Notes under the pieces: generated by a model
Databases searched by the model: none
What the model was told of the DNA's origin: nothing
The model's input: the letters and a program-made list of their open reading frames with translations, nothing else
Translations under genes and position numbers: made by a program
Part shown: in pieces, positions 57,951 to 64,000 of the stretch
Layout: every line of letters starts with the position of its first letter
How positions within the stretch are numbered: the stretch's first letter is position 1
Assembly (NCBI RefSeq): GCF_003259745.1
Contig: NZ_QLMC01000007.1
Location: 62,001-126,000, forward strand
DNA: 64,000 nucleotides
Reading direction: 5' to 3'
Source: Larkinella arboricola
GTDB lineage: Bacteria; Bacteroidota; Bacteroidia; Cytophagales; Spirosomataceae

Positions 57951-59057
57951 GTGAATTTCCCTGAATTATTCTATCAGTCGGCTTTAACGTCGGTGCCCGG
58001 TGTGGGCGGTGTTCTGATTCGTCAGCTAATGAGTTATTGCGGCTCAGCGTCAGAAGTGTTCCGGTCATCGGCGGCCCGACTTATCAAAATACCCGGAATC
58101 GGGGAGGTAACGGCCCGGGCGATTTTGCATCCGGATGTGTTGCGGGAAACCGAACAGGTGCAGCAGCGGTGCGAAAAACTGGGCGTTCAGCAACTTTTCT
58201 ACACAGACAAACGGTATCCGGCCCGGCTCAAAACGCTGTATGACGCTCCACCCATGCTGTACTGGCAGGGAGCCGCCGATCTGAACGCGGCCCGTACCAT
58301 CGGCATCGTAGGAACCCGTCAGGCAACGGAGTATGGTCGCCGGATTACCGAAGAACTGATTCAGAATTTACGTCCTTACAGTCCTCTTATCATCAGTGGA
58401 TTAGCGTATGGGATTGACATCATGGCCCACCGCGCCAGTCTGGCAAACGGTTTGCCGACCATTGGTGTCATGGCCAGTGGCGTTGATATTATTTATCCGC
58501 ATCTGCACACGAAAACGGCCCAGGAAATGCTACTGTTGGGTGGCCTGCTAACCGAAAACCGGCCGGGTGTGAAGCCCGACGCCCGCTTGTTTCCGGCCCG
58601 TAACCGGATTATTGCGGGGCTGAGCGATGGGGTTATCATTGTGGAAGCTGCGGCCAAAGGGGGAGCCCTGATCACCGCCGAATACGCCAACAATTACCAC
58701 CGGGAGGTGTTTGCCGTACCGGGGCATCTGAATCAGACGTTCTCGCAGGGGTGTAACAAATTGATTCGGGAAAACAAAGCCCAGATTTATACCAAACCGG
58801 ATGATATTATTGAAGCCCTGAACTGGGATCAGGCCGCGGGTAAAACCGCACCGGCAGAAAAACCGTTGCTGACACTGGAATTTACCGAAGAGGAAAGTCA
58901 GGTGCTGGCTCTTTTCCGGCAACAGGCGGATTGGCACATCGACGAACTCAGTTGGCGCAGTCAGATTCCGATCGGCAAACTATCGTCCCTGCTGCTGAAC
59001 CTGGAGTTCAAGGGGATTGTCCGGAGCCTGCCGGGTAAGAAATTTCAGATGAATTAA
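57951..59057 (+). CDS. dprA: DNA-processing protein DprA
   Basis: 368 residues with a GTG start. Helix-hairpin-helix pieces at the N-terminus (VPGVGGVLIRQL, IPGIGEVTARAIL) precede the Rossmann-like DprA core: GIVGTRQATEYGRRITEELI, ISGLAYGIDIMAHRASL, LFPARNRIIAGLSDGVIIVE, GGALITAEYAN and VPGHLNQTFSQGCNKLI. A small winged helix closes it. DprA loads RecA on incoming single-stranded DNA during transformation. Confidence 0.95.
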   Translation: MNFPELFYQSALTSVPGVGGVLIRQLMSYCGSASEVFRSSAARLIKIPGIGEVTARAILHPDVLRETEQVQQRCEKLGVQQLFYTDKRYPARLKTLYDAPPMLYWQGAADLNAARTIGIVGTRQATEYGRRITEELIQNLRPYSPLIISGLAYGIDIMAHRASLANGLPTIGVMASGVDIIYPHLHTKTAQEMLLLGGLLTENRPGVKPDARLFPARNRIIAGLSDGVIIVEAAAKGGALITAEYANNYHREVFAVPGHLNQTFSQGCNKLIRENKAQIYTKPDDIIEALNWDQAAGKTAPAEKPLLTLEFTEEESQVLALFRQQADWHIDELSWRSQIPIGKLSSLLLNLEFKGIVRSLPGKKFQMN

Positions 59058-59106
59058 TCTATACTGCCAACCGGCGGACGCTCCTGTTTAAGTCTGTTGG
59101 TACTGT

Positions 59107-60582
59107 CTACCAGCTTCTTTTAATCGACAAAAAACCGCCGGTCTGCTTCGGATAAAGACCGCCCTGGTCATAGGCAATGCTCATGGATAATGCGGTATTG
59201 GTCAGGCGGGGAAGGGAACACTGGGCGGAGAGGAGGGCCGAGAACTGCTCGAACGGCGGAGCATACGGCTCGTTGAAGGAACCGTAATTCCGGCTGAACG
59301 ACGCCCGGGCGCTGAACTGGACCTGACTGGCAGCGGCTTCCATGCCAAGATACCAGACATGGATGCGGTTATTGGGAAAAAATCCGCCCCCGACGTATTC
59401 GCGAACCCTGGGGGTATAATCGGCGCGTGGGGCTATGAAAGGCGTGCCGATGGTTCGGCCAAAATACGACCAGCCTTCACGGTATTGGCCGTGGTTAAAA
59501 TAATTGTCGGAGCCTTGAAACTGGGCGGTCTGGTCAAATACCGGGCCGCTCTGGTTGGTGGTTGTGAGCCATTCCACGACGGCTGATTTCCAGCGAAAAC
59601 GGTGGGATGGTCCGACGGCCCGGTTACGCACACGAATGCCCCACAAACCATCCGGAAAATTGATCAGGACTACCCCGCTGGCATCCTCGTACAGATGCTG
59701 GTAATAGAGCAGCGTATTCAGGCGGGGGGTGATCCACTCCAGGGCGTAATCAATGGAACCGATGTGGTTGCCAACGCGGTTTTCGCCGTCAAATGTGGTT
59801 TGCTGGTTGTTCACCAGGTCTTTGGGATACCGTCCCAGCACGAGGGAAATATAATCCTGGAAGGAGGACGGCAAATGGCCGTAAACCGCAAACGGACTGC
59901 CGATCAGGTAATCGGCGTGGCCGCCCCATTGCACCTGATGATTGAGTCCGGCGTACAGCTTAAAAGGCCAGTGCGGTTTTCCGAACCGGCCATAAATATA
60001 CTTCTGATGAAAAAGGGCCCCTTTGATGTAGGGCGCATTGAACCAGCCGTGCGCGTAGCCCACCCGAAAGGCCACGGTTTTTTTTAGAAAGCCGCCAATC
60101 GGTACGAAGTCCGGCGTTTGCAGTTGCACCTTCGGAATCGGCAGCGCGTTTCCCGACCAGATCACAAAACCGGAACTGAGCGTCGAGTCGCCAATGCCGT
60201 ACAGTTCGCGATGGCGGCCCGCCCAGAGTTCAAGCTGGCCGTACCGGACTTTTACGTACAGTTCGGGCAGCAGTCCCTGCCTCGTTTCCCCAACATTGGC
60301 CACAGCGTAAGCTCCTGCACCCCAGTCAAACCGGCGCGGATGGGTCGTGGTTGAATCCGTCCGGTAATCCCGCCGGATACCGCCCCGCAGCGTGGCAAAC
60401 GGCACCTGAAGGGGAACCATACCGTACTGGTTGGTCCGGAGCCAGAAAGGGAGCCGGTCGGACGAGGAAGCCATACTGCCCAGTTCCAGCTCTGCCTTAA
60501 AGGGCCATGACGTTGCCGCCGTTTGTGCCCAGCCGGGAGCCATTCCCAGCCATCCGACGACCAGGATGCAAAGCCGTTTCAT
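59107..60582 (-). CDS. Capsule assembly Wzi family outer-membrane protein
   Basis: 491 residues with a signal peptide (MKRLCILVVGWLGMAPGWAQ). It carries the Wzi-type barrel (PF14052) marks PFWLRTNQYGMVPL, YVKVRYGQLELWAGRHRELYG and HRFRWKSAVVEWL, with strand repeats down to QTGGFLSIKRSW. Wzi helps attach capsule polymer to the surface. No capsule genes adjoin it, so its partner is unknown. It is followed closely in operon order by nothing leftward but shares the strand with pyrE, 10 bases upstream. Confidence 0.87.
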   Translation of the reverse strand: MKRLCILVVGWLGMAPGWAQTAATSWPFKAELELGSMASSSDRLPFWLRTNQYGMVPLQVPFATLRGGIRRDYRTDSTTTHPRRFDWGAGAYAVANVGETRQGLLPELYVKVRYGQLELWAGRHRELYGIGDSTLSSGFVIWSGNALPIPKVQLQTPDFVPIGGFLKKTVAFRVGYAHGWFNAPYIKGALFHQKYIYGRFGKPHWPFKLYAGLNHQVQWGGHADYLIGSPFAVYGHLPSSFQDYISLVLGRYPKDLVNNQQTTFDGENRVGNHIGSIDYALEWITPRLNTLLYYQHLYEDASGVVLINFPDGLWGIRVRNRAVGPSHRFRWKSAVVEWLTTTNQSGPVFDQTAQFQGSDNYFNHGQYREGWSYFGRTIGTPFIAPRADYTPRVREYVGGGFFPNNRIHVWYLGMEAAASQVQFSARASFSRNYGSFNEPYAPPFEQFSALLSAQCSLPRLTNTALSMSIAYDQGGLYPKQTGGFLSIKRSW

Positions 60583-60592
60583 CGGCTTGCGG

Positions 60593-61246
60593 CTATTGGT
60601 TCCATTCCGCCGGGTTTTGGCGCCATGCGGCCAGCGAACTCATGGCGTCAGCCGCAATGTAGTCCAGTTTTCGAGCCTGTTCTACCAGCGTTTCGTAATC
60701 GCTCAGGCACACCAGTTGCACGGCTTTGTCGGCAAAATTCTGCGCTGCCACCGGGAAACCGTAGGTAAAAATGGCCGCCATGCCCAGCACCTCGGCGCCG
60801 GATTGCCGCAGCACATCCACCACTTTCAGCGAACTGCCACCGGTCGAAATCAGGTCCTCCAGCACAACCACGCGTTGTCCGGCTTCCAGACGGCCTTCGA
60901 TCTGGTTGCCCATCCCGTGTTTTTTAGGTTCGGGCCGCACGTACAGAAACGGCAGATTGAGGGCGTCGGCTACCAGAGCGCCCTGGGCAATTCCGGCGGT
61001 GGCAACGCCCGCGATGGCGTCGACGCCGGGAAATTGTTTTTGAATGGCGTTGGCCAGTTCCGAGCGGATATAAGACCGTACTTCCGGGTGGGAAAGGGTG
61101 ATCCGGTTATCACAATAAATGGGTGATTTCCAGCCCGAACTCCAGGTAAACGGTTCTTCCGGACGCAACCGAACCGCCTTCACTTCTAACAACAACCGGG
61201 CAACTTGTTCTGCAACCATGTATTCTTTGACTTGTTCTGCAACCAT
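60593..61246 (-). CDS. pyrE: Orotate phosphoribosyltransferase
   Basis: 217 residues. KSPIYCDNRITLSHPEVRSY, GVATAGIAQGALVADALNLP and the PRPP loop RVVVLEDLISTGGSSLKVV are those of PyrE, which makes orotidine monophosphate. The first 15 residues are a duplication: MVAEQVKEY then MVAEQVARLL, because a 19-bp block is repeated 27 bases apart, in frame. Either ATG (61246 or 61219) could start translation. Orthologues usually have only one such opening, so the second may be the ancestral start. Confidence 0.95.
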   Translation of the reverse strand: MVAEQVKEYMVAEQVARLLLEVKAVRLRPEEPFTWSSGWKSPIYCDNRITLSHPEVRSYIRSELANAIQKQFPGVDAIAGVATAGIAQGALVADALNLPFLYVRPEPKKHGMGNQIEGRLEAGQRVVVLEDLISTGGSSLKVVDVLRQSGAEVLGMAAIFTYGFPVAAQNFADKAVQLVCLSDYETLVEQARKLDYIAADAMSSLAAWRQNPAEWNQ

Positions 61247-61370
61247 GTTTTTTAAATGATGAATTCAGGGCGCGTGGCCGCCCGCGCGTAATGGAAGGAT
61301 GCGTGAAACGGTTCTGGACCGCCAACTCGCGGACAATCCGTTCCCTGTCAATCCTTCATCAGTTTAGAGT

Positions 61371-62654
61371 TTATTCTTCTGCTCGTTTGGTTACCAGAAT
61401 TTTGTCGATACGGCTTTTGTCCATATCCACAATTTCAAACTGATAATCCTGCCACGAGAACGTTTCGCCGGTTTTGGGTATGTCTTTGATAATCTGCAAG
61501 GCAAAACCGCCCAACGTATCGAAACCCGTAAGTTCGCGCCGGTTTTGCAGCACAATGTCGAAATAATCAAGAAAATCGTCAAACGGTATCTGGGCATCGA
61601 TCAGGTAACTGCCGTTGCCCCGGTCGACAATCTCAAACTCGAATTCGTTGGTATCCGAAATGTCGCCCACCAGCGCATCCACGATGTCGTTGAGCGTCAC
61701 CATGCCCAGCACCCCGCCGTATTCATCGACAATGATGCCCACGTACTGCCGCTTCTCCCGAAACCGTTCGAGCACCTGGTAGGCCATGTTGCTTTCCGGG
61801 ATATACAGAATGTCGCGCTTGATTTCTTCCAGTCGGGTGAGCTGATCGTCCAGGTCTTTGCCCAGAAAATCCTTGCTGTTAATCAAGCCGATCATTTCAT
61901 CGACGCTGCCTTGGCAGAGCGGATAATGCGAGTGCCGGTGTTCGATGATCGACTGCCGGTTTTCTTCCACGGTGGCTTCTACGTCCAGAAAAACCATTTC
62001 CTGGCGGTTGGTCATCAGGGAGGTAATCCGCCGGTCGCCGAGCTGAAAAACGTTCTGAACAATCTCCTGCTCAATTTCTTCAATCACCCCGCCGGAGGTT
62101 CCTTCCTGAATTAAACTTTTTATTTCTTCTTCCGTGACCGCACTGGCATTTGGTTTGATGTTAAGAATCTTGATGATGAGGTCGCTCGAAAAGGCCAGCA
62201 GGCTGATGAACGGAGCGGTCAATTTGGAAAGCACGTTCATGGGCCGTACCATGAACTTGGCAATTCCTTCCGGATTCGACAGACCGATGCGTTTGGGAAC
62301 CAGCTCGCCGAGCACCAGCGAGAGGTAGGTAATCAGCACAACGGTCAGCGTCACGGCAATGCTGTTGGCGTATGGTTGCAGGAGCGGAAACTGGGCAACG
62401 AAGGCCGAAATCTGACCCGTCAGGCTGTCGCCACTAAAAATACCGGTCAGGATACCGATCAGGGTGATGCCAATCTGGACGGTTGCCAGAAAACGGTTGG
62501 GGGATTCAGCCAGTTTCAGGGCTTCTTCGGCCCGTTTGTCGCCGTTGCGGGCGTCGGTTTCGAGTCGGGCTTTTCGGGAGGAAACCAGCGCAATCTCCGA
62601 AAGGGAGAAAACACCGTTGAGAATGACTAAAAAGAGTATTATTGCAAGTTCCAC
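61371..62654 (-). CDS. Hemolysin-family CNNM/CorC membrane protein
   Basis: 427 residues. The DUF21 membrane domain has NGVFSLSEIALVSSRKARLE and VVLITYLSLVLGELVPKRIG; two CBS domains follow (ITSLMTNRQEMVFLDVEAT, DILYIPESNMAYQVLERFRE), then the CorC/HlyC C-terminal domain with FDTLGGFALQIIKDIPKTG. The family is thought to transport Mg2+ or Co2+, or to regulate such transport, rather than act as a hemolysin. It is divergent from the Nudix gene. Confidence 0.92.
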   Translation of the reverse strand: MELAIILFLVILNGVFSLSEIALVSSRKARLETDARNGDKRAEEALKLAESPNRFLATVQIGITLIGILTGIFSGDSLTGQISAFVAQFPLLQPYANSIAVTLTVVLITYLSLVLGELVPKRIGLSNPEGIAKFMVRPMNVLSKLTAPFISLLAFSSDLIIKILNIKPNASAVTEEEIKSLIQEGTSGGVIEEIEQEIVQNVFQLGDRRITSLMTNRQEMVFLDVEATVEENRQSIIEHRHSHYPLCQGSVDEMIGLINSKDFLGKDLDDQLTRLEEIKRDILYIPESNMAYQVLERFREKRQYVGIIVDEYGGVLGMVTLNDIVDALVGDISDTNEFEFEIVDRGNGSYLIDAQIPFDDFLDYFDIVLQNRRELTGFDTLGGFALQIIKDIPKTGETFSWQDYQFEIVDMDKSRIDKILVTKRAEE

Positions 62655-62721
62655 ACGGGGAAAAGTTGGCGTCTTGCAAAAATAGTAGTTTTAGTTTCTC
62701 TTCAAAGATGAATGGTTTATC

Positions 62722-62729
62722 TAAATTTG
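62722..62729 (+). promoter_or_regulatory. Candidate promoter (-7) for Nudix gene
   Basis: TAAATTTG matches TAnnTTTG exactly, 70 bases before the ATG at 62800. The -33 region is less clear. Confidence 0.4.
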
Positions 62730-62799
62730 TTTACGAATATACTAAAACCGGTACGTCGACGGTTCGACGGAATTATTCACTCAGTTGTTTAACTACCTC

Positions 62800-63498
62800 A
62801 TGACCATTTTTATTGACGATCGACCCATTCATTTGAAGGGTGCCAAGCAGGCCACCAGACTGCAGGATGAGGCAGCAGCCAACCAGCTGGAGTATGACCT
62901 GATCATCGACGCCCGTCTCGATGGTTTGAAACTGAACGCTCTGAAGGGCCATTTGCTGGTGCTGAATGCAACGCCCGGCACGGTGGAGAAACTGGTCAGC
63001 TTACTTAACAACTACAACGTCAGTGAGTTGAACTCCGTGACGCTGGTGGCTGTGGAGAAAAAAGCCGTGGAGGAAAAATTCAAGAGTTTGTTTAAAGTCG
63101 TGAAAGCGGCCGGGGGCGTGGTGTTTAAAGGGGATAAGATGCTGCTGATTTTCCGGCGCGGCAAGTGGGATTTACCCAAAGGAAAACTCGACGACGGCGA
63201 GTCGTCGCGGGTGGCGGCTGTGCGGGAGGTTGAGGAGGAAACCGGCGTGAAAGCCGCCCTGGAACACCGGATTTGCACCACCTGGCACACCTATACGCTC
63301 AACGGAAGCCGCATCCTGAAACGGACGAAATGGTACCAGATGGCCTGCCTCGACGATTCGCAGATGACGCCCCAGACCGACGAAGATATCGACCGCATCG
63401 AGTGGATGGATGCCAAGAAAACCGCGCTGGCCATGACCAACTCGTTCAGTTCGATCCGCTTTGTAATCGACTCCGTCAACGAACAGGTAAACGGGTAA
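62800..63498 (+). CDS. Nudix hydrolase with N-terminal extension
   Basis: 232 residues from MTIFIDDRPIHLKGAKQATR; a TTG 15 bases upstream is not used. The Nudix domain begins near residue 105 at AAGGVVFKGDKMLLIFRRGK, with the full Nudix box GKLDDGESSRVAAVREVEEETGVK. The first 100 residues are a separate small alpha/beta domain of the kind seen in Bacteroidota-specific Nudix proteins. The substrate is unknown; the RRGKWDLPKG lead-in occurs in several dinucleotide or NTP hydrolases. Confidence 0.87.
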   Translation: MTIFIDDRPIHLKGAKQATRLQDEAAANQLEYDLIIDARLDGLKLNALKGHLLVLNATPGTVEKLVSLLNNYNVSELNSVTLVAVEKKAVEEKFKSLFKVVKAAGGVVFKGDKMLLIFRRGKWDLPKGKLDDGESSRVAAVREVEEETGVKAALEHRICTTWHTYTLNGSRILKRTKWYQMACLDDSQMTPQTDEDIDRIEWMDAKKTALAMTNSFSSIRFVIDSVNEQVNG

Positions 63499-63537
63499 GG
63501 AGCCGTCAGGAAGGATGAATACCGTTCATCTATAGTC

Positions 63538-64000
63538 CTACTGAAATATCACTGGCTCCACCTGGTAGCCGCGGTCACGTAGCAACATGATCACCCCTGT
63601 CCGGTAGTAAAGGTGACCGAGCCCCACTGCTATCAGGCAGGGTTTGGTCGAAATGGCAGCGATGATTTTACTCATCCAGTTTTTGTTGCGCTGTTCCACC
63701 GGGATGAAATCAAAATCAGTTGAAGTCTGAACGTTGACCGCCCGCTCGTTGAGCTTATAATCAAATTCCATTTTTTTATAGTGGGCAACGGTTTCATCGA
63801 CTCCTGTCATCTGATAGATATTCCAGTCAGGTTTGTCACTGTTCTCCAGGTATTTTAATGAACGTGCCAGGTACTGTTTTGCCTGATCAATGTTCGTTGA
63901 ATCAAATTCTGTGGGTGTAACACGGTCCAGCCGGTCACCTTTTCGGCCCAGTTTCTCGTAAAGCCTGAACAAGTCCAGATCCATGAATTTAGTGATACCA
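63538..64000 (-). CDS. TraB/GumN family protein (C-terminal part, cut by right edge)
   Basis: About 154 residues are visible, and the frame stays open to the edge, so the Met at 63984 need not be the true start; the family averages near 290 residues. The C-terminus PCLIAVGLGHLYYRTGVIML then LRDRGYQVEPVIFQ is the family hallmark (VGxGHLxGxxGxxxLLxxxGYxVxP). The family is related to erythromycin-esterase/Tiki-type folds and includes putative proteases. Function here is unknown. Confidence 0.78.
   Translation of the reverse strand, partial: GITKFMDLDLFRLYEKLGRKGDRLDRVTPTEFDSTNIDQAKQYLARSLKYLENSDKPDWNIYQMTGVDETVAHYKKMEFDYKLNERAVNVQTSTDFDFIPVEQRNKNWMSKIIAAISTKPCLIAVGLGHLYYRTGVIMLLRDRGYQVEPVIFQ

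Overview
The window looks like the chromosome of a member of the Bacteroidota, most probably Cytophagales/Spirosomataceae (Spirosoma- or Larkinella-like). The reasons are a SusC/SusD pair, DUF5686, DUF4833 and head-GIN proteins, many secreted glycoside hydrolases, weak or absent Shine-Dalgarno sequences, promoter-like TTG..TAnnTTTG elements, and a serine palmitoyltransferase very close in sequence to the Sphingobacterium enzyme. The genus is inferred, not proven. I see no rRNA, tRNA, CRISPR array, transposase or prophage gene.

Left part (1-24 kb): an ABC-F ATPase cut by the edge, a head-GIN lipoprotein, and a scatter of carbohydrate-active secreted enzymes (GH130, GH19-type, GH127, GH78 and a PHP-like secreted protein). 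These are mixed with a ModF-like double ATPase, a thioredoxin-reductase-like flavoprotein behind a 41-bp perfect palindrome, a CYP152-type P450 peroxygenase, a PhyH dioxygenase, a spore-photoproduct-lyase-like radical SAM protein, an FRG-domain protein, a Nudix hydrolase, an LLM-class oxidoreductase and the trehalose enzyme TreZ.

Centre (24.6-38.3 kb): a TetR regulator followed by twelve closely packed genes on one strand, which I read as a sphingolipid supercluster. Serine palmitoyltransferase, a GNAT-type bacterial ceramide synthase and a ceramide reductase overlap by ATGA. They are followed by a DUF5686 outer-membrane protein and by a module that looks like head-group synthesis and export: nucleotidyltransferase, ATP-grasp enzyme, CDP-alcohol phosphotransferase, LPG-synthase-type membrane protein, HAD phosphatase, PfkB kinase and periplasmic DUF4833 protein. 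The block ends with an FA2H/Scs7-like ceramide 2-hydroxylase. The head group cannot be read from the sequence; this is the most interesting system in the window.

Right-centre (38.4-51.8 kb): a sugar-acid locus. A LacI regulator has a perfect 16-bp palindrome in its own promoter and a near copy in front of the next gene. It is followed by a Tat-exported enolase-superfamily dehydratase, SusC/SusD, a Tat-exported galactonate-dehydratase homologue, DgoK, DgoA, an MFS permease and a sulfatase. Together they would import a sugar acid or its glycan, dehydrate it in the periplasm and finish by kinase and aldolase to pyruvate and a triose phosphate.

Right part (51.8-64 kb): mostly housekeeping genes (alaS, a MerR regulator, dprA, pyrE, a CNNM/CorC membrane protein, a Nudix hydrolase), with a SnoaL-like protein, a TPR protein, a Wzi-type outer-membrane protein and the C-terminal part of a TraB/GumN protein cut by the right edge. 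Several long hairpins and short dispersed repeats lie between genes.
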